Shown here: piece by piece, positions 1 through 6,296 of the stretch
How positions within the stretch are numbered: the stretch's first letter is position 1
Layout: every line of letters begins with the position of its first letter
From: Pseudomonadota bacterium
Lineage (GTDB): Bacteria > Pseudomonadota > Gammaproteobacteria > Burkholderiales > Casimicrobiaceae
Length of the DNA: 6,918 nt
Assembly (NCBI GenBank): GCA_022709775.1
Contig: JAKLIE010000090.1
Span: 1-6,918, forward strand
Reading direction: 5' to 3'
Translations under genes and position numbers: made by a program
Notes under the pieces: model-generated
Database searches by the model: none
Told to the model about the DNA's origin: nothing
Seen by the model: the letters and a program-made list of their open reading frames with translations, nothing else

Positions 1-157
1 GACCCGGCGCCGCGAGCAGCGCTTCGAACGCGGGCCAGTCGACGAGACGGTCGACGCGCTCGACCCGGACCGTCGAGCCGGCGAGCCGGCCGTGCGCCAC
101 GGTGATCGCCTTGCGCCGCGACGGCGCGCTCGTGAAGTCGACGCCGACGATGTGCAT
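1..157 (-). CDS. DUF429 family protein, N-terminal 52 residues (partial, runs off the left edge)
   Basis: The minus strand from the ATG at 155-157 encodes 52 residues beginning MHIVGVDFTSAPSRRK and is still open at base 1, so the C-terminal part lies outside the window. The start HIVGVDFTSAPSRRK is what I associate with DUF429 proteins, a family predicted to have an RNase H-like fold in which the early Asp after the first beta strand (D7 here) is the first acidic residue. The biochemical role is not established. The start is well fixed: reading upstream in frame there is no ATG, GTG or TTG before a TAG at 197-199, and that TAG lies inside the palindromic repeat. No clear Shine-Dalgarno sequence precedes the ATG. 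The gene follows the oxidoreductase on the same strand with a 75-base gap, so cotranscription is possible but the repeat intervenes. Family assignment rests on the N-terminal motif only. Confidence 0.72.
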   Translation of the reverse strand, partial: MHIVGVDFTSAPSRRKAITVAHGRLAGSTVRVERVDRLVDWPAFEALLAAPG

Positions 158-185
158 GGGACGGTGGCCGATGGACCGGGAAATG

Positions 186-240
186 AGGGTCTGACCCTAC
201 TTCCTGCGTTTGCGGTGAAGCAGGGTCTGACCCTACTTCC
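186..240. repeat. Tandem pair of palindromic 19-bp repeats (REP-like)
   Basis: The 19-mer AGGGTCTGACCCTACTTCC occurs identically at 186-204 and 222-240, a period of 36 bases. Within each copy, the 13 bases AGGGTCTGACCCT (186-198 and 222-234) are palindromic around a central base and can fold as a 5-bp stem with a CTG loop. The copies are separated by 17 bases of less GC-rich sequence. On the minus strand each copy reads GGAAGTAGGGTCAGACCCT. Copy 2 holds the last lysine codon and TAG stop of the oxidoreductase gene; copy 1 holds an in-frame TAG upstream of the DUF429 start. Dispersed repeats of this kind recur in my memory of betaproteobacterial genomes, so a REP-type element is likely. It could also weaken or end transcription after the oxidoreductase, but there is no T-run typical of an intrinsic terminator. 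Confidence 0.8.
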
Positions 241-1306
241 AGCGCGGCGCGGCGCGCAGGTACTGGTGCGGGACGGCCACCTTGGCGCCGAGGGCCTTCG
301 CCGCATGCCACGGCCAGTGCGGATTCCAAAGCATGCCGCGCGCGAGCGCGACGAGGTCCGCATCGCCGTTCGCCACGATCGCGTCCGCGTGCACGGGCTC
401 GGTGACGAGGCCCACGACGATCGTCGGCACGCGGGTCGCCTCGCGGATCGCGCGCGCGAACGGCACGTGCAGCCCGGGCTTCGCCTCGACGCGCTGCGCG
501 GGCGAGATGCCCGCGCTCGACACGTCGACGAAGTCGCAGCCGCGCGCGGCCAGTTCGCGTGCCAGCGCGATCGTGTCGTCGAGCGCCCACCCGCCTTCGA
601 CCCAGTCGGTCGCCGATACGCGCACGCCGACCGGGCGATCCGCAGGAAACGCCTCGCGCACGGCGTCGAACACCTCGAGCGGGAAGCGCATGCGCCGCTC
701 GCGCGTGCCGCCGTACGCATCGTCGCGGACGTTCGAGAGCGGCGACAGGAACTCGTGGAGCAGGTACCCGTGCGCCATGTGGACCTCGATCGCGTCGATC
801 CCGGCACGATGGGCGCGGCGCGCGGCGTCCGCGAACGCCTCGCGGATCGCCGCGAGCCCGCTCGCGTCGAGCGCGCGCGGCACCGGGTGGCCGGCATCGA
901 ACGCGACCGCCGACGGCGCGAGCGTCGGCCAGGCCAGCGGCCCCGAGAGCGGAGCACCGCCGTCCCATGGCGCGGCCGACGACCCCTTGCGCCCGGCGTG
1001 GGCGAGCTGCACGGCCACCGGCGCCGACGGTGCGAGACGCCGGGCGCGGGCGACGACGTCAGTAAACGCTCGCTCACAGGCATCGTCGTAGAGCCCGAGA
1101 CATCCGTGGGTGATGCGTCCGTCGCGCGTCACCGCGGTCGCCTCGACGACGAACAGCGCCGCCCCCGACTGCAGCATCTGCGCCCAGTGCGCCAGGTGCC
1201 AGTCGCCCGCGCGTCCCTCGTCCGCCGAGTACTGGCACATCGGCGAGACGACGATTCGGTTCGCGAGCGCGAGCCCGCGGAGTGCGAAAGGATCGAACAG
1301 CGACAT
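233..1306 (-). CDS. NADH:flavin oxidoreductase, Old Yellow Enzyme family (YqjM/XenA type)
   Basis: A 357-residue FMN-dependent TIM-barrel ene-reductase of normal length for the compact OYE subclass that includes YqjM (NamA) and XenA. These enzymes take hydride from NAD(P)H and reduce activated C=C bonds of enals, enones, maleimides or nitro compounds in the cytoplasm; the physiological substrate is usually unknown. Visible hallmarks are NRIVVSPMCQYS at residues 16-27, with C24 in the place of the redox-tuning cysteine of the YqjM class. QLAHAGRKG (100-108) is typical, and HMAHGYLLHEFLSPLSN (176-192) carries the paired histidines H176 and H179 that bind substrate. The segment DDAYGGTRERRMRFPLE (195-211) follows, and LARGMLWNPHWPW (321-333) ends the phosphate-binding part of the barrel. 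The ATG at 1304-1306 is 7 bases after the stop of the upstream 167-residue ORF, which suggests coupled translation, although no strong Shine-Dalgarno is seen. The final codons and stop lie in the palindromic repeat. Confidence 0.95.
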   Translation of the reverse strand: MSLFDPFALRGLALANRIVVSPMCQYSADEGRAGDWHLAHWAQMLQSGAALFVVEATAVTRDGRITHGCLGLYDDACERAFTDVVARARRLAPSAPVAVQLAHAGRKGSSAAPWDGGAPLSGPLAWPTLAPSAVAFDAGHPVPRALDASGLAAIREAFADAARRAHRAGIDAIEVHMAHGYLLHEFLSPLSNVRDDAYGGTRERRMRFPLEVFDAVREAFPADRPVGVRVSATDWVEGGWALDDTIALARELAARGCDFVDVSSAGISPAQRVEAKPGLHVPFARAIREATRVPTIVVGLVTEPVHADAIVANGDADLVALARGMLWNPHWPWHAAKALGAKVAVPHQYLRAAPRWK

Positions 1307-1313
1307 CGGCGTG

Positions 1314-1817
1314 CTACCCGCGCTCGCCGGACACGTCGAGCACGCGGGCGCGGAAGCGCTCGAATCCCTCGTCGCGATCGGTGTAGCCCGCAGCGATGCG
1401 CGATGCGACGCGCGCCTCCTCGGCCGCGACGAAGGTCGCGATGCCGTCGCGCTGGTAGGGCTCGAGGTTGCGGTCGGCGGCGAGCAGGATGCGCGCCGCG
1501 AGCGCGGCGTCGACCGCGTCCAGGTCGGCGAGGAAGAGCTTCGCGCCGTCGGGTACGTGGTTCAGCAGGAGGTCGAGCGCGTTGTCCGCGGCGGGCGAGC
1601 CGATGACCACCGCGTCGGGCCAGCGCGAGCGCGGCGCGCCGGGCGCCCACGCCGCGCCGAGATAGTGGTCGGGCGTGCGCTCGACGGCATCCGACCCCTC
1701 GCGGCGCGCCGCCTCGACGACGCGCACGCACGCGCCGATCCAGGTGTCGTCGCCGCAGCGCGCGGACAGGCGGTGGGAGAGGAGGTTACGTCCCGGCTTG
1801 CCGATCGTCTCGCCCAT
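1314..1817 (-). CDS. Hypothetical protein, 167 residues
   Basis: I do not recognise this protein. It reads as a real gene: it fills the space between two real genes on the same strand, ends 7 bases before the oxidoreductase start, and has a purine-rich GGGGGA stretch (complement of bases near 1829-1834) about a dozen bases upstream of its ATG. The product looks cytoplasmic, with no signal peptide or membrane segment. The N-terminal third is Arg-rich. The middle (residues 67-100) has the alternating pattern of a beta-alpha-beta fold: PDAVVIGSPAADNALDLLL, then GAKLFLADLD. Residues 100-145 look helical (AVDAALAARILLAADRNL, then AAEEARVASRIAAG), and the end is charged. A cysteine at 21 and another at 30 are not arranged as a metal motif. 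Linkage to the oxidoreductase suggests a shared process, but that is only context. The start could differ, since alternatives were not tested against homologues. Confidence 0.7.
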   Translation of the reverse strand: MGETIGKPGRNLLSHRLSARCGDDTWIGACVRVVEAARREGSDAVERTPDHYLGAAWAPGAPRSRWPDAVVIGSPAADNALDLLLNHVPDGAKLFLADLDAVDAALAARILLAADRNLEPYQRDGIATFVAAEEARVASRIAAGYTDRDEGFERFRARVLDVSGERG

Positions 1818-1862
1818 GGCGCGGCGATTCCCCCACGATGTGCCCGCGCCCGCCTCCGCGGA

Positions 1863-2288
1863 TCACGGTACGGCGATCTCGAAGCGCACCGTCTTCGCCG
1901 GCGCGCTGTTGGCTTCCCACGAGCGGTAGGCGAGCTCGATGCTGGACGTGCCGGACTGCACCATACGGAACCGGAACGTGGCGTAGGCCTCCGCCCCGCC
2001 GCGCGGGACGCCAGCGGCCGCTGCGGGCTGGTAGTCGGGGAGCCCGATCTGCGCGACCGACGCGCCGGCGAGCCGCGTCAACTCCCAGCGATAGGTGGGC
2101 TTGAGGTCGGTCTCGAGATGCACGGCGAGCGTGTCGCCGCGCTTGACGGTCTCGCTGCGGCCGTCGATCGAGGCATCCGTGTTGCGGACGATCGGCGCGA
2201 GGTTCCAGAAGTCGGTCGCGGGGCTCGTCGCGCATCCGGCCAGCGTCAGCGCGGCACTACCGAGGATCAGGGCACGAAGGGGGAACAT
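1863..2288 (-). CDS. Small lipoprotein with a chagasin-like (peptidase inhibitor I42) domain
   Basis: A 141-residue predicted lipoprotein. Residues 1-19 form a signal peptide ending in the lipobox LAGC with the lipidated Cys at 19; the residue after Cys is Ala, not Asp, so outer-membrane sorting is expected. The mature part (about 35-141) looks like an all-beta Ig-like domain of the I42 family of cysteine-protease inhibitors. The SETVKRGDTLAVHLE strand (45-59) is followed by PTYRWEL (64-70) where the family has its NPTTGYxW loop, a GG at 97-98, and YRSWEANSAPAKTVRFEI (121-138) where the family has YxRPWE followed by the last strand. The loops are degenerate (no NPTTG, RSW in place of RPW), so inhibitory activity is uncertain. 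The ATG is supported by a strong GAGGAG (complement of 2294-2299) six bases upstream. The gap to the next gene is 45 bases. It is probably a paralogue of the lipoprotein encoded just upstream. Confidence 0.82.
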   Translation of the reverse strand: MFPLRALILGSAALTLAGCATSPATDFWNLAPIVRNTDASIDGRSETVKRGDTLAVHLETDLKPTYRWELTRLAGASVAQIGLPDYQPAAAAGVPRGGAEAYATFRFRMVQSGTSSIELAYRSWEANSAPAKTVRFEIAVP

Positions 2289-2335
2289 GGAAACTCCTCA
2301 GGGCACGCCGCACGGTCGCGTCGCACAGGTTGCCT

Positions 2336-2364
2336 ATTCTCGGCCCGGCGCGGCCGCGACTCAA
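2336..2364 (-). promoter_or_regulatory. Candidate sigma-70 promoter for the second lipoprotein gene
   Basis: On the minus strand TTGAGT (complement of 2359-2364) and GAGAAT (complement of 2336-2341) are separated by exactly 17 bases, matching four of six positions at both -35 (TTGACA) and -10 (TATAAT). Transcription would start near 2329, giving a leader of about 40 bases that contains the GAGGAG ribosome binding site. The site begins just beyond the stop codon of the preceding lipoprotein gene, in an 82-base gap. The -10 lies in an AT-richer patch in an otherwise very GC-rich sequence. This is a sequence-match prediction only. Confidence 0.35.
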
Positions 2365-2370
2365 GCGCGT

Positions 2371-2781
2371 TCAGCGCACGACAAAATCGAACTTCGCGGT
2401 CCGCTCCGCGGCCGACGCCGGCTCCTTGTCGCTCCGGTAATCGAACGTCACCGTCGCCTTCCCGGGTGCGACCGCGTCGAAGTCGAATATCCAGTTTCCC
2501 GGCTCATGCAGCGCACGGATGTTCTTCGCCGTGAACCACGGGTTGCCGTAGGGGGCGATCGCGTTGCCGGCCACGAGCGCGACGTGCCAGCGGCGCCCCG
2601 AGACTCTTTCGGACTCGAGGCGCACGTGCACGCGCGCCCCGCGCTTCAACTCGATGATCGCGTCCTGCGCGTCGAGCGTCACGAACTCCGGCGCGACGAT
2701 CGTGCGCCGCGCGGGCTCGGTCGGCGCGGCCGCGCATCCGGCAAGGGCCGCGACGGCAAGAACGGCGAACGCCGCGCGCAT
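2371..2781 (-). CDS. Small lipoprotein, I42-like, directly downstream of metK
   Basis: A 136-residue predicted lipoprotein. Residues 1-16 are a short signal peptide ending in the lipobox LAGC with Cys at 16, followed by Ala. The mature region has the same order of elements as the neighbouring 141-residue lipoprotein: an ELKRGARVHVRLE strand (44-56) beside ETVKRGDTLAVHLE in the other; a single Trp in GRRWHV (62-67) beside TYRWEL; PGNW (94-97); and a final pair of strands, KATVTFDYRSDKEP (108-121) then TAKFDFVV (128-135). This suggests a divergent chagasin/I42-like beta domain that has lost the RPW signature. The same frame stays open far upstream through metK, but the real start is the ATG at 2779-2781, because only from there is a signal peptide read. 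It begins 11 bases after the metK stop, with no strong Shine-Dalgarno, so cotranscription with metK is likely. Function is unknown. Confidence 0.78.
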   Translation of the reverse strand: MRAAFAVLAVAALAGCAAAPTEPARRTIVAPEFVTLDAQDAIIELKRGARVHVRLESERVSGRRWHVALVAGNAIAPYGNPWFTAKNIRALHEPGNWIFDFDAVAPGKATVTFDYRSDKEPASAAERTAKFDFVVR

Positions 2782-2792
2782 CGGCGGGATCG

Positions 2793-3959
2793 TCAGACGC
2801 CTGCGGCGCTCTTGAGCGCCTGCGCGCGATCGGTGCGCTCCCAGGTGAACTCGGGCTCGTCGCGGCCGAAATGCCCGTACGCCGCCGTCTTGCGGTAGAT
2901 CGGGCGCAGGAGGTCGAGCATGCGGATGAGGCCCTTCGGGCGCAGGTCGAACTCGTGCTGCACGATCTCGCTCAGCTTCGCGTCGGGAATCCTGCCGGTG
3001 CCCGCCGTGTAGACGGTCACGTTCATCGGCTTCGCGACGCCGATCGCGTAGGCGAGCTGCACCTCGCACTGCTGCGCGAGGCCGGCGGCGACGATGTTCT
3101 TCGCGACGTAGCGCGCCGCGTAGGCGGCCGAGCGGTCGACCTTCGACGGGTCCTTGCCCGAGAACGCGCCGCCGCCGTGCGGCGCCGAACCGCCGTAGGT
3201 GTCGACGATGATCTTGCGACCCGTGAGCCCGGAGTCGCCGTGCGGCCCGCCGATCTCGAACCGGCCCGTCGGATTGACCAGGTAGCGCGTGCCCGAGAGC
3301 ATGTCCTTCGGCAGCACCGGCTTGATGATCTCCTCGATCACCGCCTCCGCGAGCTCGGCCTGCTTCTCGTTCATGCCGGGGTGATGCTGCGTCGACAGGA
3401 CGACGGTATCGATCGCGACCGGCCGACCGTTGTGGTAGCGGACGGTGACCTGCGACTTCGCGTCCGGCCGCAGGAAGCGCAGGCGACCGTCGCGGCGCAC
3501 TTCGCTCTGGCGCTGGACGAGTCGGTGCGCGTAGTAGATCGGAAACGGCATCAGCGCCGGCGTCTCGTCGCAGGCGTAGCCGAACATCATGCCCTGGTCG
3601 CCGGCGCCCTGGTTCAGGTAGTCGTCGGATGCCTGGTCGACGCCGCGCTTGATGTCCGGCGACTGCTTGCCGTAGCAGACCATCACCGCGCAGCTGTCGG
3701 CGTCGAAGCGCAGCGCCGGATCGTTGTAGCCGATGTGGCGGATCGTCTCGCGCGCGACGTTGCCGAAGTCGACGGTCGCCGTGGTCGTGATCTCGCCGGC
3801 CATCACGACGAGGCCCGTCGAGACCAGTGTTTCGGCGGCCACGCGGGCCGTGGGGTCTTGCTCTAGAATCGCGTCGAGCACCGCGTCGGAGATCTGGTCC
3901 GCGACCTTGTCCGGGTGACCTTCCGACACCGACTCCGACGTGAACAGGAATTCGCTCAT
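2793..3959 (-). CDS. metK: S-adenosylmethionine synthetase (methionine adenosyltransferase)
   Basis: A full-length 388-residue MetK, which makes S-adenosylmethionine from ATP and methionine and releases phosphate and pyrophosphate; it is the cell's main methyl donor source and acts as a cytoplasmic tetramer. The three-part fold is covered end to end. [15 protein letters not shown] (12-26) carries His15 and Asp17 of the ATP and magnesium site. [12 protein letters not shown] (118-129) is the first family signature, and [19 protein letters not shown] (262-280) is the second, glycine-rich phosphate-binding signature. The C-terminus matches the usual end of proteobacterial MetK. The ATG at 3957-3959 is preceded by AGAGGGG (complement of about 3962-3968), a good ribosome binding site. 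The 5' leader from the predicted promoter is only about 50 bases, too short for the larger SAM riboswitch classes, and I see no SAM- or SAH-riboswitch motif in it. Downstream, a lipoprotein gene follows after 11 bases. Confidence 0.98.
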   Translation of the reverse strand: MSEFLFTSESVSEGHPDKVADQISDAVLDAILEQDPTARVAAETLVSTGLVVMAGEITTTATVDFGNVARETIRHIGYNDPALRFDADSCAVMVCYGKQSPDIKRGVDQASDDYLNQGAGDQGMMFGYACDETPALMPFPIYYAHRLVQRQSEVRRDGRLRFLRPDAKSQVTVRYHNGRPVAIDTVVLSTQHHPGMNEKQAELAEAVIEEIIKPVLPKDMLSGTRYLVNPTGRFEIGGPHGDSGLTGRKIIVDTYGGSAPHGGGAFSGKDPSKVDRSAAYAARYVAKNIVAAGLAQQCEVQLAYAIGVAKPMNVTVYTAGTGRIPDAKLSEIVQHEFDLRPKGLIRMLDLLRPIYRKTAAYGHFGRDEPEFTWERTDRAQALKSAAGV

Positions 3960-4016
3960 GGCCCCTCTCGTGGATTGCGACCGCCCCGCCCGGGCAGGCG
4001 TGCGGCAAAGCGCCCG

Positions 4017-4025
4017 ATTCTAGCA
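4017..4025 (-). promoter_or_regulatory. Candidate extended -10 promoter of metK
   Basis: On the minus strand the sequence reads TGCTAGAAT: a TGN extended -10 element (complement of 4023-4025) directly before TAGAAT (complement of 4017-4022), which matches TATAAT at five of six positions. It stands out in very GC-rich surroundings. No good -35 hexamer is found 16-18 bases upstream, as is common for extended -10 promoters. Transcription would start near 4010, about 50 bases before the metK ATG. The site lies inside the 108-base divergent region shared with the threonylcarbamoyl-AMP synthase gene. I found no convincing promoter for that gene on the plus strand. Confidence 0.5.
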
Positions 4026-4067
4026 AACCCGCGGAGTCGGCCCACCGAGGCTCGCCGGCACATTTTC

Positions 4068-5060
4068 ATGAACGCAAACGTGGTCAGGGCGGACGCCGCC
4101 GCGATCGACCGCGCCGCCGACGCGCTGCGCGCCGGGGCGCTCGTCGCCTTCCCGACCGAGACCGTCTACGGGCTCGGGGCCGACGCCGCGAATCCGGTCG
4201 CCGTGCGCGCGGTGTTCGAGGCCAAGGGACGCCCGTCCGACCATCCGCTGATCGTCCACCTCGCGGACGCGTCGCACCTCGATGCGTGGGCCCGCGACGT
4301 GCCCGGCGGCGCCCGCGCGCTCGCTCGCGCGTTCTGGCCCGGGCCGCTCACGCTGATCCTGCCGCGCACGCCGCTGGCGGCGGACGCCGTGACCGGCGGG
4401 CAGGATACGGTCGGCCTGCGCGTACCGGCGCATCCGGTCGCGCGCGCGCTGCTCGCCGCGTTCGCGCGCCGCGGGGGGCGCGGCGTCGCCGCACCGTCGG
4501 CGAACCGCTACGGGCACGTGTCGCCCACGACCGCCGCGCACGTCGCCGACGACCTCGGCGACCGCGTCGCGCTCATCCTCGACGGCGGCCCGTGCGACGT
4601 CGGCATCGAGAGCACGATCGTCGCGTTCGCGGGCGACAGGCCGATCCTGATGCGGCCGGGGGGGATCGGCGTCGACGCGCTCGCCGGCGTGCTCGGGCGC
4701 GTGCCCGAGCCGCCGTCGGGCGGCGCGCCGCGCGCCTCCGGGACGCACGCGTCGCACTACGCGCCGCGCACCGAAGCGTTCCTCGTCGACGGCACGCTCC
4801 TGCCGATCGAGACCCTGCGACTGACCGAGCGCGACGAGGTCGTCGCGGTTCTCGCCTGGCAGACCCCGAGGCCCGACGGCTTCGACGGGCCGTGGATCGC
4901 GGCGCCCCCGGACGCCGGCGCCTACGCGCGCGACCTGTATGCGAACCTGCGCGCGCTCGACGCCGCGGGCGCCGACGCGATCCTGATCGAGGCGCCGCCC
5001 GACGAAGCGACGTGGCTCGCCGTGAGCGACCGCCTCGCCCGCGCCACGCACCGCGGCTAG
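4068..5060 (+). CDS. L-threonylcarbamoyladenylate synthase (Sua5/YrdC family, long form)
   Basis: A 330-residue Sua5-type enzyme that condenses threonine, bicarbonate and ATP to threonylcarbamoyl-AMP, the first step of the t6A37 modification of tRNAs that read ANN codons. The catalytic YrdC domain (about 5-205) shows PTETVYGLGADA (29-40), KGRPSDHPL (53-61), FWPGPLTL (89-96), APSANRYGHVSPT (142-154), GIESTI (179-184) and RPGGI (196-200), including the Lys, Arg, Ser and Asn residues expected to bind substrate. A linker ending HASHYAP (227-233) joins it to the C-terminal Sua5 domain (about 235-330), so this is the long Sua5 form and not the short TsaC form. The reading frame is open upstream to 3915, but that part overlaps metK antisense and has no homology; the ATG at 4068 sits just before the conserved domain. 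Its ribosome binding site is weak. Glycerate kinase follows after 34 bases and is probably cotranscribed. Confidence 0.95.
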   Translation: MNANVVRADAAAIDRAADALRAGALVAFPTETVYGLGADAANPVAVRAVFEAKGRPSDHPLIVHLADASHLDAWARDVPGGARALARAFWPGPLTLILPRTPLAADAVTGGQDTVGLRVPAHPVARALLAAFARRGGRGVAAPSANRYGHVSPTTAAHVADDLGDRVALILDGGPCDVGIESTIVAFAGDRPILMRPGGIGVDALAGVLGRVPEPPSGGAPRASGTHASHYAPRTEAFLVDGTLLPIETLRLTERDEVVAVLAWQTPRPDGFDGPWIAAPPDAGAYARDLYANLRALDAAGADAILIEAPPDEATWLAVSDRLARATHRG

Positions 5061-5094
5061 CCGCCCGGTCTCACGGCGCCCGTCCCCCGACGTG

Positions 5095-6261
5095 ATGACG
5101 AACCGCCCGATTCGCGTCGTCGTCGCGCCCGATTCGTTCAAGGGATCGCTCCCGGCGCCCGACGCGGCCTCGGCGATCGCCGAGGGCCTGACGCGCGGCG
5201 CGCCGGACACCGTCGCGATCCTGCGTCCGATGGCCGACGGCGGCGAAGGCACGCTCGACGCGGTGCTGGGTGCGGCCGGCCACGCCGCGACGCGCGGCGA
5301 GACCGAGGTCGAAGGCGCGGGTGGCGCACCGGTCCGCGCCGGATACGGCATCGTCGATCGCGACGGCACGCCCATCGCGATCCTCGAATGCGCGCAGGTG
5401 GTCGCGATCACCGACGCCGCGGGGATGGCGATCCCGGTCGCGGCGCGCACGACGACCGGGCTCGGCCGGCAGCTGCGGGCACTGCTCGACCGCGGCGTGC
5501 GGCGATTCATGATCGGGCTCGGCGGCAGCAGCACCAACGACGGAGGCGCGGGACTCCTGGTCGCGCTGGGGCTCCGTCTCCTCGACGCGAATGGGCACGA
5601 CGTCGAACCCACGCCCGGGGGACTCGAGCGACTCGCGCGCGCGGACGCGTCGGCGCTCGACCCGCGGCTCGCCCTCTGCGAGCTCGCGATCATGTCGGAC
5701 GTCGACAATCCGCTCGCCGGCGAGCGCGGCGCGACGGCGATCTTCGGACCGCAGAAGGGCGTGACGCCGGGCCGGGTCGCCGCGATCGACGCGACGCTCG
5801 CCCGATATGCGGCGATCGTCGAGTCCGCGACGGGGAAGCGTGCTTCGGAGCGTGCCGGGGCAGGCGCCGCCGGCGGACTCGGCTTCGCACTGATGCTCGC
5901 GGGCGGCTCGATGCGGTCGGGCGCCGAGGTCGTCGCCGAGCTGATCGGCCTCGACGGCGCGCTCGCGGACGCCGACTGGGCGATCACCGGCGAGGGGCGA
6001 AGCGACGCGCAGACGCTGTTGTCGAAGGGCCCGTGCATCGTCGCCGACCGCGCACGCGCACGCGGCGTGCCGGTGACGCTCCTGTCCGGAGCGGTCGACG
6101 CCGCGTCGCTTCCGGCGCTGCACGCCCGGTTCGACGGCGGCTGCTTCGCGCTCCCCGCCGGCCCCGCGACCCTCGAGGCGTGCGTGCGCGATGCGGCGGC
6201 GCTCCTCGCCGATCGGGCCGAAGCGATCGCACGCCTGTTCGTCGCCGGTCGGCGCCCGTGA
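5095..6261 (+). CDS. Glycerate kinase (GarK/GlxK family)
   Basis: A 388-residue glycerate kinase of the GarK/GlxK family, which phosphorylates D-glycerate with ATP, usually to 2-phosphoglycerate, bringing glyoxylate-, glucarate- or serine-derived glycerate into glycolysis. Motifs run the whole length: VVAPDSFKGSL (9-19), PMADGGEGT (45-53), GLGGSSTNDGGAG (141-153), SDVDNPLAGERGATAIFGPQKG (201-222), a Gly-rich GAAGGLGFAL, and ITGEGRSDAQT near the C-terminus. Length is normal for the family. The frame opens at a GTG (5092-5094) directly followed by an ATG (5095-5097). I choose the ATG because it is the stronger start codon and both give almost the same protein; no Shine-Dalgarno sequence discriminates between them. 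No glyoxylate carboligase, tartronate semialdehyde reductase or hydroxypyruvate reductase gene lies beside it in the window, so the source pathway cannot be told from context. The gene ends convergent with the malonate decarboxylase-like gene, 33 bases apart. Confidence 0.95.
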   Translation: MTNRPIRVVVAPDSFKGSLPAPDAASAIAEGLTRGAPDTVAILRPMADGGEGTLDAVLGAAGHAATRGETEVEGAGGAPVRAGYGIVDRDGTPIAILECAQVVAITDAAGMAIPVAARTTTGLGRQLRALLDRGVRRFMIGLGGSSTNDGGAGLLVALGLRLLDANGHDVEPTPGGLERLARADASALDPRLALCELAIMSDVDNPLAGERGATAIFGPQKGVTPGRVAAIDATLARYAAIVESATGKRASERAGAGAAGGLGFALMLAGGSMRSGAEVVAELIGLDGALADADWAITGEGRSDAQTLLSKGPCIVADRARARGVPVTLLSGAVDAASLPALHARFDGGCFALPAGPATLEACVRDAAALLADRAEAIARLFVAGRRP

Positions 6262-6296
6262 GACGCTCGTCCCCCTGAAGCAGGACCCCCGGCGTC
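6262..6296. terminator. Possible bidirectional terminator hairpin between convergent genes
   Basis: The 33-base gap between two converging genes can fold into an imperfect nested hairpin. CCTG (6274-6277) pairs with CAGG (6281-6284) around an AAG loop, GT (6269-6270) pairs with AC (6285-6286) past a CCC bulge, and GACGC (6262-6266) pairs with GCGTC (6292-6296) outside an internal loop. There is no U-run on either strand, so it is at best a weak intrinsic terminator, and pairing may be by chance in so GC-rich a sequence. Its position, with the outer arm reaching the stop codon of the minus-strand gene, is what makes it plausible. Confidence 0.3.

Noticed and set aside
158..240. The palindromic repeats as a CRISPR array or an intrinsic terminator.
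   Set aside because: There are only two short copies with a 17-base spacer, which is not a CRISPR geometry, and no T-run follows either hairpin on either strand.
92..1606. A 504-codon plus-strand open frame opposite the oxidoreductase and the 167-residue gene.
   Set aside because: The translation is Arg-rich low-complexity sequence, and the opposite strand carries a full OYE-family protein with conserved active-site residues.
3960..4016. A SAM- or SAH-responsive riboswitch in the metK leader.
   Set aside because: The leader from the predicted start is about 50 bases, GC-rich, and I find no aptamer-like conserved elements or pseudoknot. A covariance-model search would settle it.
2782..4026. 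Upstream continuation of the metK-adjacent lipoprotein frame through all of metK, giving a nominal 551-residue protein.
   Set aside because: The upstream part is an out-of-frame shadow of metK. A signal peptide and lipobox appear only from the ATG at 2779-2781, which fixes the real start.
3915..4067. 51-codon N-terminal extension of the Sua5-type gene.
   Set aside because: It overlaps the start of metK antisense and is basic, low-complexity sequence. Family similarity begins just after the ATG at 4068.
4020..6038. A 672-codon open frame on the minus strand, antisense to the Sua5-type and glycerate kinase genes.
   Set aside because: It lies opposite two genes with clear family motifs throughout. 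Its translation is Arg/Ala/Ser/Pro-rich with no recognisable motif, as expected of an antisense frame in very GC-rich DNA where stop codons are rare.
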